Positions 50,180 through 63,360 of a DNA stretch of 64,000 nt are shown in pieces. The position numbers were made by a program, and so were the translations under genes. Position 1 is the stretch's first letter. Every line of letters starts with the position of its first letter. The DNA is from Atrina japonica (Eukaryota; Mollusca; Bivalvia; Pterioida; Pinnidae). The notes beneath the pieces were generated by a model that was not told where the DNA came from, did no database searches, and saw only the letters and a list, made by a program, of their open reading frames with translations. The stretch spans positions 206,501 through 270,500 of the forward strand of contig BROG01000527.1 of the NCBI GenBank assembly GCA_030159075.1. The letters run 5' to 3'.

Positions 50180-51380
50180 AAAAAAACCACTAAGTGATCA
50201 ACTTGGATTTATATTATGTCAGTGCCTCACGTCAACACATTTTAGGTCAGAGAAATCAACCTGGAGTTATATCATGTCAGCGCCTCATGTCAACACATTT
50301 TAGGTCAGAGAAATCAACCTGTAGTTATATAATGTCAGCGCATCAACATATTTTAGGTAAGAGATATCAACCTAGAGTTATATTATGTCAACGCCTCACA
50401 TCAACACATTTTAGGTAAGAGATATCAACCTGGAGTTATATTATGTCAGTGTCTCACATCAACACATTTGAGGTCAGAGATATCAACCTGTAGTGATATT
50501 ATGTCAGCGCATCAACACATTTGAGGTCAGAGATATCAATCTGGAGTTATATTATGTCAGCGCATCAACACATTTTAGGTAAGAGATATCAAATTGTAGT
50601 GATATTATGTTAGCGCATCAACACATTTTAGGTAAAAGATATCAACCTGTAGTTATATTATGTCAGCGCATCAACACATTTTAGGTGAGAGATATCAACC
50701 TGGAGTTATATTATGTCAGTGCCTCACATCAACACATTTTAGGTAAGAGATATCAACCTGTAGTTATATTATGTCAGCGCATCAACACATTTTAGGTCAG
50801 AGATATCAACCTGTAGTTATATTATGTCAGCGCATCAACACATTTGAGGTCAGTGATATCAACCTGGAGCTATATTATATCAGCGCATCAACACATTTTA
50901 GGTCAGAGATATCAACCTGTAGTTATATTATGTCAGAGCATCAACACATTTGAGGTAAGAGATATCAACCTGGAGTTATATTATGTCAGCGCATCAACAC
51001 ATTTTAGGTAAGAGATATCAACCTGGAGTTATATTATGTCAGCGCATCAACACATTTTAGGTAAGAGATATCAACCTGGAGTTATATTATGTCGGCGCAT
51101 CAACACATTTGAGGTCAGAGATATCAACCTGGAGTTATATTATGTCAGCACCTCACATCAATACATTTGAGGTCAGATATATCAACCTGGAGTTATATTA
51201 TGTTAGCGCATCAACACATTTGAGGTCAGAGATATCAACCTGGAGTTATATTATGTCAGCGCATCAACACATTTTAGGTCAGAGATATCAACCTTGAGTT
51301 ATATTATGTCAGTGCCTAACATCAACACATTTGAGGTCAGAGATATCAACGAGAGGTATACTATGTCAGTGTTTCTCTTT
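50180..51380. repeat. 53-bp minisatellite upstream of gene 2
   Basis: About 21 units of GTCAGCGCATCAACACATTT, then TAGGTCAGAGATATCAACCT and GGAGTTATATTAT. Alternating CGCATC and CGCCTCACATC variants suggest slippage and unequal exchange. It starts about 60 bp upstream of the gene 2 ATG. Confidence 0.97.
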
Positions 51381-51429
51381 AAGACATTTACCAAACTCAT
51401 TGTAAACCTGGGGTACTATAAACTATTGT

Positions 51430-52720
51430 CTTACATCAACACACCTTGCCCATCAAATGTAAACTTGGGAGTATTATATATATATGCCTGCAGCAATTAA
51501 TTATCAATTGTAAACATGCAGTAATATATACCCATGTCTTACAGCAACACATTTCAAGAAACCAATTGTATACCTGTAGTGTGTTATACCTATGTCTCAT
51601 AGCAACACATTTCAATATACTAACTGTATACCTGTAGTGTTATACCTATGTCTTATAGCAACACATTTCAATATACTAACTGTATACCTGTAGTGTTATA
51701 CCTAATTCTTATAGCAACACGTGTCAAGATAATAATTGTATACCTGTAGTGTGTAATACCTGTCTTATAGCAACACATTTCAATATACTAACTGTATACC
51801 TGTAATGTGTTATACCTATGTCTTATAGCAACACATTTCAATATTGTAGTGTTATACCTAATTCTTATAGCAACACGTGTCAAGATAATAATTGTATACC
51901 TGTAGTGTGTAATACCTGTCTCATAGCAACACATTTCAATATACTAACTGTATACCTGTAGTGTTATACCTAATTCTTATAGCAACACGTGTCAAGATAA
52001 TAATTGTATACCTGTAGTGTGTAATACCTGTCTTATAGCAACACATTTCACGATAACAATTGTTTACCTGTAGTTTTATACCTATGTCTCATAGCAACAC
52101 GTGTCAAGATAATAATTGTATACCTGTAGTGTGTAATACCTGTCTTATAGCAACACATTTCAATATACTAACTGTATACCTGTAGTGTTATACCTAATTC
52201 TTATAGCAACACGTGTCAAGATAATAATTGTATACCTGTAGTGTGTAATACCTGTCTTATAGCAACACATTTCACGATAACAATTGTTTACCTGTAGTTT
52301 TATACCTATGTCTCATAGCAACATATTTCACGATAAGAATATTTTACCTGTAGTTTTATACCTATGTCTTATAGCAACACACTTCAAAATAACACCTGTA
52401 TACCTGTAGTGATATACTTAAGTCTTAAAGCAACACATTTCAAGATACCAATTGTTTACCTGCAGTGTGTTATACATATGTCGTATACCAATACATTTCA
52501 AGATACCAATTGTTTACCTGTAGTGTTATATATGTATGTCCTACAGAAACATATTTCATGTAGGCCTACTGAATATAATAAACCTGTGGTGTTATATACC
52601 GAAGCTTTATCTCCACTTGAATTACCTATTGTAAACCTGGAGTGTAATATATCAACGTCTTACATTAATCAATTACCTGTAATTACCTGGAGTTTGACCT
52701 ATATCATTCCTATTTTTTGG
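51430..52720. repeat. ~56-bp minisatellite with higher-order structure
   Basis: Units TATAGCAACACATTTCAATA, then TACTAACTGTATACCTGTAG. Between about 51700 and 52330 two unit types alternate (CACATTTCAATATACTAACT and CACGTGTCAAGATAATAATT), forming dimers of about 110 bp. It shares CAACACATTT and CCTG-AGT with the adjacent 53-bp array, so the two are probably related. Confidence 0.93.
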
Positions 52721-53329
52721 CGAGAGTGTGATGAACTGAAAACAATTCCTCTTATCAAAAATCGTTTCATTATCAATTACCATATAAGTGATCCATGTCA
52801 TTTCTTATTATAGGTAATTTGTTGTTTTTAAATTTATAAATCGGTGACTAATGATCGCTTTCCGCTTTCCAATGTCACCAAATATGTTAGGTTTTTTTCT
52901 CATGCAGGCATTCAACAATGATTACTAGCACTACAATAAATTTTCAATAAATATGAATATTTTCCTGTCCAAAAGGAATAGGAGTTATAAAAAACACAAA
53001 ACTCTTTACACTCACTAGTTCTTTTCACTAACAAGTTACGTCATTGAAACAGTGAGATAAGTGGCTAAACGAGAACATTTCTATAATAGTCGTAAAATAA
53101 CTTCCTGTTAAATGATAATGGTGAAGTCCCTTCAATGTTACCGTTCTCGTCTTCCTCTTTATTTCAAACAAGGATCTACATAACCGACAGTCTAATACAA
53201 ATCAGAGTTTATGTAAATACAAAAGGTAGATAAGCAAACATTATCGATATCCCACATGATATATGTACACACAAAACAAGCTTACAGTCACTGTTGCATG
53301 CAACACTTGTCCCCAGCCATCATCACAAT
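52721..53329. other. No gene seen
   Basis: AT-rich sequence following the minisatellite. Nothing recognised. Confidence 0.5.
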
Positions 53330-53870
53330 TTTGAAGTAGCAAAGATCTTGATTGCAACATCCATATATGACGTCCCTAACTCAAGTTATCATCTGGAAAC
53401 TAAACTGTGGCTAAAACTGCATATGTTTAGCATGTGACCTTCATATTTGACTTTTTGACCAAAAAAAAAACCAATCCCACACTAGACCTCATAACCTAAC
53501 ATAATATCAAGTTGCAATCAAATTTGTCAACCTCAAGTTATCATCTAGAAATGAATAATGGCTACAGGACCTATATGTCTTTCATAGTTGACCTTTTGAC
53601 CCGTTACGTAATCCTACTTTAGATTACCTCATAAGTTAATATAATATCAAGTTTTATTAATATTTTGCATCTGTAAGTCAAGTTACCATCTAGAAACCAA
53701 AATATAGCCATATATACATCTATTTTTAGTACCAATAACCTTCATACCAGTACTCGACCCATCACTGGAATACCCCATAAGCTAACATAGTATCACGCTT
53801 CATTCAGATATGACACCCCTAACTCATTTCACCGACAGGGGACTAATAAAAAGTGGAAAATGGACATCTG
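53330..53870. repeat. ~170-bp diverged internal repeats
   Basis: Three or more diverged units containing CAAGTTATCATCTAGAAA, GACCTTTTGACC and CCTCATAA-CTAACATAATATCA. Looks like a dispersed repeat. No coding potential. Confidence 0.6.
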
Positions 53871-54543
53871 GAAATCCCCAGGTGGAATTAAGTGTCACGG
53901 ATATTTGTGGTAGTAGGTACGGTGGTCTATACCCGGATACATAGCCTACTAGTAAATCAGATTTGACCGATGACACAATACCTGAATAACGTCATATATT
54001 TTACTACAGATTACGTTATTATTAAAACAGAATATTTCAAATGTTATAATATATGTATTCTACCCATATAAATATTACCATCAAGAAATAGCCAATCCAT
54101 GATTTTGTTACACGATGTCAACAGCTGTGATGTACATGCATGACAATGTAAGGTAATTACATTACGGTATGTGGTCCAATTACTCTGCTTATACAAGTGT
54201 ACATAGTAATTAGATACTACATGTAATCTTGAAATACTATATATCTCGGTATACTTACTCATTGTCAGGATTTTTGAATGATTACATTACTATTTTTGTA
54301 TTAAGAGAATCTAATAACTTTGGGCCCAGCACTTGATACTAGTAGGCATTTGCATGCATATGGTAATTCCTTACAAAAATACACATATGCCATGGGACAG
54401 TATATTTTTTCAGCTAACAGTATTTTGAAACATTATGATCCAGGTGCAATCATGTATATCACTCTAAAAATGCTATAATAACCTACAGCAGGGGTAGATC
54501 TTTAGACTAAGGAGATATTTCAAGTGATGACGGTATATATACT
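53871..54543. other. No gene seen
   Basis: AT-rich. No supported exon or repeat. Confidence 0.5.
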
Positions 54544-54678
54544 AATCTGGGGCCCGTTTTACGAAAGGTCATAAGTCATAATACCTTAGTCTTAGTCCTA
54601 ATTGTCATGGAACTGACCAATCAGCGATGCGTTGCCATGGTAGTTAGGGTCGACCTTTCGTAAAACAGGCCCCAGATT
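54544..54678. mobile_element. MITE family 4, copy 1
   Basis: About 135 bp. Inverted ends AATCTGGGGCCCGTTTTACG and CGTAAAACAGGCCCCAGATT. Interior GGAACTGACCAATCAGCGAT shared with the copy at 60424. Confidence 0.9.
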
Positions 54679-54762
54679 CTTACTTTCTCTTTATACCTGG
54701 TTATTACATAGTTTGTGTCTTCATCTTCTACTTTATAATGCACTAGAGCGACAACAAATCGT

Positions 54763-55680
54763 TATATCAAAGTTGTTGTTGATGCTGTTGATGATGATGA
54801 TGTTTTTGTTGCTGATATTATTGTTGATGTTGTTGTTGTTGATGATGTTATTGTTGTTGATGATGATCTTAATGATTTTATTGTTGATGATGTTGTTTAT
54901 GTTATTGTTGATGTTGTTGTTGATGTTTTTGATGTTGTTGTTAATGTTGTTGATGATGTTGCTGATGTTTTTATTGTTGATTGATGTTGTTAATGGTGTG
55001 ATGTTGTTGTTGATGTTGTTGTTGATGATGTTGTTAATGTTGTTGATGATGTTGCTAGTGTTGTTATTGTTGATTGATGTTCTTGATGATGTGATGTTAT
55101 TGTTGATGTTGTTGTTGTTAATGTTGTTGTTGATGATGATGTTGTTGTTTTTCTTGATGTTGTTATTGTTGATGTTGTTGTTAATGTTGTTGATGATGTT
55201 GTTATTGTTGATGTTGTTGTTAATGTTGTTGATGATGTTGTTATTGTTGATTGATGTTGTTGATGTGATGTTATTGTTGATGTTGTTGTTGATGATGTTG
55301 TTGATGATGTTGTTAATGTTGTTGTTGATAAAGATGTTTATGTTGTCATTTTTTATGTTGTTGTTGATGATGTTATTGTTGATGAAGTTGCTGATGATGT
55401 TGTTAATGGTGTTGATGTTGTTGTCAATGATGTTGTTGATGATGATGTTGATATTGATGTTGTTGATGATGTTGTTGTTGATGTTGTTGTAGTTAATTCT
55501 GTTGTTGATGATGTTGTTGTCGCTTATGTTGTTGTTGATGATGTTGTTGATGATGATGATGTTGTTGATGCTGTAGTTAATGTTGATGTTGCTGTTGTTG
55601 ATGTTGTTGTTCATGATGTTGTTGTTGTTATTGTAGTTAATGTTGATGTTGTTGCTGCTGAGATGATGATGTTGTTGTTA
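54763..55680. repeat. TTG/ATG-rich imperfect array
   Basis: About 920 bp of GTTGTTGATGTTGTTGATGA-like sequence without fixed period. It gives long stop-free frames on both strands (poly-Leu/Met and poly-Asn/Ile) that are only low-complexity artefacts. Confidence 0.95.
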
Positions 55681-58600
55681 TAAGTTGTCTATATCGCCCA
55701 GAGTTTATATACAATATTCTAATGGAGTTGACTGTGGACTTCAGGCGTGTATGAAAGTCAATATACACATTTACTCCTCCGTGGCACCTGATCCCATATC
55801 TGGGTATCCCAGCAGAAGTCCATGGTTGTTTTTCACTAATGAGTGTGTGCGTACTTCCAGATACTGTTTGCTCTGGGATATAGTCTTTTAAAATGATGGG
55901 ATAATGTATACACTGCATATATTTCCTCTTCTTGTCTTTTTTTTTAATTAGCACAAATTAAAATTAACATTGTTTTGTTGTCGTTTTAATTATGCGTGTT
56001 ACGTGGGGGTTAAAAGTTGTAAGGTCTCATAATTACATTCTTACATATTAAAAACAAATGTTCCACGTAGTTCAATTTCATGAAATGACACTTCACACTC
56101 TCTCCCCATTTATGAAAATCAGATGCCCATTTCTGCTGTTCTGGACCCGTCTATATATTTTTTTTCGTTTGTTTGTTTGTAGTGTTGAACTGGTTAACTT
56201 TTCTGAGTAGTATATTTATTTATGCCAACAAGAAAATTGAGGTAGGTATGATTGTGAATTCAGTGTAGCATTGAAAACTGATACAGTTTTCCCTAGATGT
56301 CAATGCTGTGTAAGTATAATGTAATATACCCTGTTTTATTGTGTAAATATACATATAAGTTTGATATTGTAATATTCAGATGTATGACTATACCCTTTGC
56401 ACATTCAAGTCTAAATATAACCATGGGTACATCTACCCCCAATAAAAACAACTGTGACATCGTATGACAAATCATAAATACCCTGACACCGTTAGGCTAC
56501 ACCAAAACTGGTTGATTTCCAAAAAGATTGCGTTGTCGATAGCTCTATTTATGTCTCAAAATTTAAAATTCCAATAAAACCTGCAGAGGTCAGGCGTGGG
56601 TAACTGAGTATAATGTCTATGGACTTAAAGGGGTGAATCCGGATCCGTTTTATGTCAAATATTTCCAGATTTATTATATTTCAGTAGTAATCAGTTACTA
56701 CGAATAAAATATAACAACACTGATCGAGTAAATATCATCCGTATCTATTGGTCCTACCCCCTCCCCCAACCCCGCCGAAACGTCACGTTCTAGATTTTGC
56801 ATCTGAATTTACTATTTCTAAAAATTCAACATATTCAATTAAATTCGTGTAAAACCATCCATTCGCTCGGCTTATAAAAAAGTAAGCCTACCGAAAGCAA
56901 TGTAAAGTGGGTGTTGGTTATATGTGTTGGGGTGGGGGTTATATAGGGAAAAATTATAGTGTTATATCCATTGTAAATAAATTAAAGAAAAGGTGAAGGT
57001 AAATAATGCGTCAATAGGGCCCTACCCCTCTTCTTTCTTCTGTGTACATCAGTTTACATTAATTTTCAACAAAAATGTTTTGACTTTCAATTACGTTGAT
57101 CTGATATCAATATTTCCGCGGGCAATTTCTGTTCATCCGAATACATAGTCGGTCGAGATCATTACTAAGCCCATTAATTCCTTGTAACGTTGCAGAGGGT
57201 ACATTTGAGGCCAACCAACGCCATTCAAACAGGTCCCCCTTTTCTACCACTTCAAAATTTACAGATAGGTAGGCCTATGGGTGGTGTCTGCGTGGACGGG
57301 TGTGTAGAACCAAAAATTCCTGATAATACTTGTCATTTCTTCCAGTAATACATTTTTCTATTTCACAGCTTGAAATTATGAAAAACAATAGACAATATAT
57401 TGTACAGAAAATGAAGAAAGAAAATCTGTTGACTTGTTATAATACATCACTTTCCATGTCGATATATAAACAAAACAATTCATTCATGATCTACACACAT
57501 GGGTTTGGTCTCCTTCAGAAAACTACTGTTATTCTAAACAGTATATAAAGATGGTAATTATGAAAATATTGACTACTATGTTTATACTTGCCTTTACTCC
57601 AGGGGTCGGTCCGGTTAAGTTATCCCTAAGTGTATGTCCTTTATCTGTCCAGTAGTCCCTTCTCAAAGCTAACCAGTATAAACCCAGCCCAGGCCGGTGT
57701 TCTAAAAATACACACCCAATAGCTCCTATAGAAAATCCCGTACAAAGTGCATTGCTTTGAAATTAACGCATCAGTAAGTTGGAAATTTGGTCGAACGTCT
57801 CTGTTTTTATCGCTTATCTACTGGGTAAACTGCCGAGACGTCCGATTAAATTTTACCTGAGCAGGTATATACTGTATTGTCATTATAAAGACTCGAGCTC
57901 AATAGAGCAAATCTTGTAAAACTGGTCTGACAGGTTTCTACGGTTTAAAAATAGCGCATATAGATTTTCATTAAGAGGTCGACTAACCATTATAATTACG
58001 ATATCGTGTAGCGGTATTATATCAAATACGCGTAAATAAACAAAAATGTGAGATAGTGTTTGTTCCTGCATCGATTAACGACGACGGTTGTTTAGTTTTA
58101 ATTTGATTTTGAACACAATACAAAACAACATTTTTAAAGAAGTGTATTACACGTCTTAGATACAAATGCACTGTTTTATTTACCTTGATATAATGAGCAT
58201 GTTATCCTTTAAACAATATTATCGTTTTGGCATCGGATTTTTGTTAGAAACAAATTTATAACGATGATATATAAAATTATGCCAAACATTTGTTATTTAT
58301 ATTTAAATGATCATATATCCAAAACTTAGTGTAAGCGTATCCCCAATCATTATGTAACGATTAAATTTATATAATTATATATTATTTTATGAAAAACCAA
58401 TACTGTCTATTTGTTCGCCCTTTATTTAAGCTACTTTTTTTTCGTTCTGTAAACCTTTTAATTTTGCGATCTTCAATTTTCCATATTTCGCTGCCTTTAA
58501 TTTTCGCGATTTTATATTTATATTACAGAAACGATTTCGGAATCAAAACATTTTCATCACCATTCGCGATTTTTCACCGCTTGCGAAATTATCGGCTGTG

Positions 58601-59664
58601 CGAAAATTAAGGCGTTTATAGTATATGGTAGCGGTCTGTCTATTTGAAATCTCATTTAACAGCAACACACTCTAAAAATACAAAGTGAAATTTAAATGTA
58701 AAATGGCGAGTCTGATTCAATCATCTGGATATTGATAATCTTCTGGTACCATTATGGTCCCCCCGGGCCAAAATAAAACGGTTTTATATATAGATCGATA
58801 TACATTTTAGTGTAAGATTTTGAATGACGTTGTTGGCGCTCAACGTCACATACAAATTGTTACGTTCGTAGGAGAGGGGATCAGCGGCAAATTATGCCGA
58901 CGGTACGCTATATGCATCTTTTATTAGGCGTACCTATTTATACATGTATACACACAGCATGTATTTTTTGCAATCTGAACGGATGTTGTCGGAACAATAA
59001 TCTATTATCTTTTCCCAAAGATTTGCGAATTAATTATTTAGCAGGAAATGTTTTAAGTGTACAATTACTTCACTTATATGGAATAAACCCCTTCTCTGTA
59101 TTGATGTGCTCCGTAAATAGCATAAAACTGGCAGTATAATCTCAGCACGCGTGCATCTGATATGAAGCTCGACTGAAGTGAAATTTAACCATATATAATT
59201 TTGATTGACTGGCGGTGATTTAATACATGTACATAAGTTTCATTTTATCTGTTATACATGCCTGCCCCATGGAATTTCATGTTGCAGTCATTTCGTGATG
59301 TGGAAGGGGAAAATACTTCTAACAAAAGCTTGTGGAATTTGTGGCAAATACCAAGAAAGTCCATCGACCATCTGCATGTAACATAGCAGTTTTTGATACT
59401 TAATAGACCCGAAATTGAACAAGCGAGCCCGAATCCTCGCTGTTCACAGGGCGATTTCAGCCTCATATTTTGATAATGCAATCGGACCGCACACAGACCA
59501 AAGTAATAACGTATAATTTCTAATGTACAATGGAAAACTTTCGGATAACTTGATCCAGAACAAATGAGAGGTAGAAATTTGTAATTAATTGTAACTTCCA
59601 AGTATATAAATGAAATACCCAGCGGTACAAATTCTACCTACAGATGGACACTGATGCTTCTGCT
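55681..59664. other. No gene recognised
   Basis: Mostly AT-rich. On the minus strand two possible donors, CTCAG|GTAAAA at about 57857 and a GC-type AAG|GCAAGT near 57610, could belong to the missing 5'UTR exon of gene 2. This is consensus matching only. No protein domain seen. Confidence 0.4.
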
Positions 59665-61620
59665 TAAGTCTTTTTACTTCAGTGAGGAGCATAGGCCACT
59701 GATAACAGCCCTCCACCTCCTCCGGTCTTGGGCTAGTGTTTCCAGTTGGTGCCACTTATATCCACCCTTCTCCATCTGTACCCCTACACTCCTTCGCCAG
59801 GTGTTATTTGGCATCCCTCTAGGTCCCTCTGGGCTCCATTGTAGTGCCTGCCGAGTGATGAAGTTCTCGGCTTTCTTAACGTGTGACCAATCCATCGTCA
59901 TCTCCTTTTTCGTATCTTAGACTCTATCGGGCTCTGGTTTGTTCTTTCCCATAAGTCTTCATTTAAGATTTTCTCAACTCATCTGTTTAATAGCTGTTAA
60001 TGAAGACTTGCAGTTTTTCATGAGCCCTTTGGTTGTTCTCCAGGTTTCTGATTCATATAGTAATGAAGTTTTGATATTGGAATAAGAGTCTTCTTATCTT
60101 GGTTCTCAGCCTGATATTGTTTGCTTTCCATATTTTACTCATCATATTAAATGCTGTTCTGACTTCTCCTATTTTGATTTTGATCCCAGCGTCAGATCCT
60201 TCTGTGCTGTTTACTTCACTGCCTAAGTATGGGAATCCTGATACTCCTTCTATGTCTTAATGTTTAAGACTATGTTGCGAAGTGATGTCTGCTTTGATTA
60301 CTTAGGTCTTTTCGTGCTGATCCTAAGCCTAATTTCTGATTGCCTTTTATCTACCTCAGTTATTTTCTCTTGCATCTGCTGATGACTGTGTGATGTCAGG
60401 GCGATATCGTCTGCAAAATCCAGGGGCCCGTTTTACGAAAGGTCCTAAATCTTAAGTATTAGTCCTAATTGTCATGGGACTGACCAATCATCAATGTGTT
60501 GCCATCGATGACATGGCAGTAAGAACTAAAAGTTAGGACTTAGGACTTTTCGTAAAACGAGCCCCAGGTCATCAAGCTGTGAAAATAATGTACACTGAAT
60601 TCCGTTACGTCTATTTATGCTGGCTTGGTTCATGATCCAATCAACTGCAAAGAGAAACTGCAAAGATGAAAGTAGGCATCCTTGCCTTACCCGTGTGGCG
60701 ATGTCGAAGGGTTCAATTAGTTCAATAATTGTCCTTCATGTATAATGCGACTTTGCAGGTATTTCTTATGATTTTCCTAAATTTGTCTGGAATGTGTCGT
60801 GTTGTTTACACCCACCTAGTAAATTCAAAATTTACAACAAGACAAATGTCATAATGCTTCATTGGATGACACAGTCCGGTTTCTCTGCCCAGGCTGTCAA
60901 ATGGATTCTCAAAATCAACGAAGACTACATCGAGTGGTGACTTGAACTCTTCGGGTTGTTCTAGTATTAAACTCAATGTTGCGGTTTGGTCAGCACGTGA
61001 TCTGTTTTTGTCTAAACCTTGTTACAACGCAGTTTGGCATCCACTGTGATAAGATGACCCGGCTAAGCACTTTTCCTGTAACATATAGAAGCATTATACC
61101 TCTATACTAGTAGTTGTCACCAATACTTAGATTTACTTTTTTGGCAGTTTTACAAAATAACCCCCTTCCAGTTTGATGATAGACCCCATTTCTTTTTTTC
61201 TCCCAAATTTTTCCAAAGTGGTCATACAGCATATGGTCCACTGTGTCTGTGACTGCTTTGAGGGCTTCTGCAGGGATGTTGTCTGGTCCTGGAGCCTTGT
61301 TATTTTTCAAGAGTGACATTGCTTTCTTGATTTCTGTTAGTGAACGACGCTCACAGTTTATATCTAGAAAATCTTCTGTAGGTGGTATACATGCCTTACC
61401 TTCTGGTGTTTATTGTATAAGCACTGATTTGAAGTGCTCCGTCCATCTTTTCATTTGTTCCTCCCGGGTGTTGAGAGTCTTCCCGCCTTTATCTTTGATT
61501 GGACGACTCCCTTTCTGATGTTTTCTAGTGAGAAGTCGGATGTTTTCATACAGGGCTTTGTTCTGTCTGGCTGTCTCTTCAGACGGTGTAATAATTATTC
61601 TCTTAACATTTCATCTGTGT
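59665..61620 (-). pseudogene. Decayed non-LTR retrotransposon (LINE) reverse transcriptase
   Basis: Read on the minus strand from 61620 downwards, frames change and stops occur, but the order of LINE RT motifs is clear. ALYENIRLLTRKHQKGSRP and EEQMKRWTEHFKSVL lead in. Then KNNKAPGPDNIPAEALK (RT entry motif), KNRSRADQTATLSLILEQ and DVVFVDFENPFDSLGRE (first catalytic Asp region). FADDIAL (catalytic FADD box, about 60400-60420) follows, then the C-terminal segment ITRQALQWSPEG and NTWRRSV, ending near 59674. A family 4 MITE interrupts it. The endonuclease part is not seen, so it is 5'-truncated and inactive. Clade not assigned. Confidence 0.85.
60424..60564. mobile_element. MITE family 4, copy 2, inside the LINE
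   Basis: Ends GGGCCCGTTTTACGAAAGGT and CTTTTCGTAAAACGAGCCC, flanked by CAG on both sides, a probable 3-bp target duplication. Removing it rejoins LINE codons for HSLDDLDFADD, so it came after the LINE. Confidence 0.9.
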
Positions 61621-61867
61621 GTACAATTTCTTACTGACCATATTTGTAAACAATATGTAGGCCTATTTGCGGTAGAAAGGGAGTTTAATGTATAGGCCTA
61701 TAAGCATTTTTTCAAACCCCTAAATTTTTATTCCGGTTGATGTTTGTAAAGCATCAGTTTATATGAATGAATTGAATAAATATTGTTTAAACTAAAATTG
61801 TAAAGCTATGTGAAAAGATAGACCTATTCCGTGAAAAATAATGCATATTCTAGCATAATCTGTCAAT
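61621..61867. other. No gene seen
   Basis: AT-rich, nothing recognised. Confidence 0.5.
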
Positions 61868-62258
61868 TCGAGCCCTGAAATCATCCAATACTCAAGCTCA
61901 ACTTTTATTTTCTTTTGACCATAGGCATACCGTTGTTTGTAAAACTGAATAGAAAACATAATTTCTTCCGCCTTTCACAATAAAAAATAGGTTAAAATTT
62001 TCCTGTCAAAAATGAATAAATAAGTTGAGTATAGTATATCTACTAAAAATTGTAGTAAGTACGCAAACATTTTTTTTATATTTTTTAATATCTTCAAATG
62101 AGCGATAATTTTCATCATTACTTGCATTTGTTTGCCATCAGTGTACAAACATATCTAATTGCAGCAAAAATATATTTGATATGTTCAAGTAACCACGAAA
62201 CATTAAAAGTAAGTTGAACTTGAGTACTGAGTAAACAGTGGTGACTTCGGGTTCCAGA
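61868..62258. mobile_element. Family 6 inverted-repeat element, copy 2
   Basis: Left arm AATACTCAAGCTCAACTTTT, right arm GTTGAACTTGAGTACTGAGT with AGTGGTGACTTCGGG, as at 37643-37985. Confidence 0.6.
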
Positions 62259-62963
62259 AGCTATAAAAGACAGGAGATCGAGAAATCTCATATTCGGACT
62301 CGGGCTCACGCTGTAACATTACCCTTAAATCAATTAGCAGCGCTAAATCACGAAAATCAGCTGATGTTTACATTTTTCAGCTCATTACCATGCCAAAACA
62401 TGACTTGATATTGGACGACCAGACAGATTAGAAGAAAGATTATTCACATGCTATGATTGTGAGGGATACAATCAATATCAGGGCGTCAAATGTAAGAGCG
62501 GGGAGTATGAGATAGCCGAGTGTAGTTATCCAATTGAGTGTTTTGATCTTTTCAACAATTCATATGTGTTTTCATCATAAAGCAGCTTTAAGTTATATGT
62601 TCTATTGACCGTTAGAGAGTTATTGATTGAATTATCTTCATATGATGCCATGCATTTAGAAAAGAACGGTTGTAGTAACAATCTGAATGCAGTAAATATA
62701 ATACATTTTCCGTTGAAGTCGGAAATATCTACTTTTTATTGTAAGGCTTAGGTCACACTGTTTAGCGGGCACCTGTACAAACTAATCTCTTTGCCTTTTG
62801 AGATTCTGTCGTGTTTCTCCTTCCATAGTATATGTACATGTATTTTTTTTAGCACCATCATTCTTGTAGAGGGTTTTTTCTTCGTCTGTGGTGTATTGAT
62901 AATTAATGTCATTGCAGGTAAATGTCATACAAACATGCTACATGTATGTACATGTAACATTAT
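62259..62963. other. No gene seen
   Basis: AT-rich, nothing recognised. Confidence 0.5.
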
Positions 62964-63140
62964 ACAGTGGAACCTCGCCTAAAGACCACATGGCTTAGGA
63001 GACCACCTCACATTTCATACCTCACTCTTTCAGTTTCTTGATAAATATTTAAAAAGTACAGAACTTCACTTAAGAGACCTCACTAATCAGACCACCTTGA
63101 GTCAGTTAGATAGGTGGTCTTAATAGTGATTTTCCACTGT
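62964..63140. mobile_element. Palindromic MITE, ACAGTGGAA ends
   Basis: Inverted ends ACAGTGGAA and TTTCCACTGT, with GAGACCACCTCACATTTC and inverted AGGTGGTCTTAATAG inside. A partial second copy of its interior lies at about 63283-63361. The sequence at 16013 before the 65-bp array is related. Confidence 0.8.
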
Positions 63141-63360
63141 ACGTGTCAGCTGATACATGTGATATAAATCTTGTGTATTGTATAATGAAATGTGGAACAT
63201 GGAACAATAAAAAAATACCATTTTGCTTTTGAAAATATAAATTTTCATCTCTAAAACCTTTCTTGATGAATAGTAATAAAGAGTCCGGACCCTCACTTAA
63301 GTGACCACCTTGCTGATCAGACCAATTTGAGTCAGTAACATGGTCTTGAATGAGTGGTTC

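Noticed and set aside
50180..52720. CRISPR-like regular repeats
   Set aside because: Units are contiguous without unique spacers and the DNA is plainly eukaryotic with introns. It is a minisatellite.
52364..52813. 149-codon plus-strand frame
   Set aside because: Most of it is the 56-bp minisatellite.
54713..55614. Long open frames of 259 and 293 codons on opposite strands
   Set aside because: Both come from the TTG/ATG-rich array (poly-Leu/Met, poly-Asn/Ile). No domain, no splice or start context.
57330..59139. Several frames of 60-81 codons as possible small genes
   Set aside because: Low complexity or random composition, with no signal peptide, domain or splice support.
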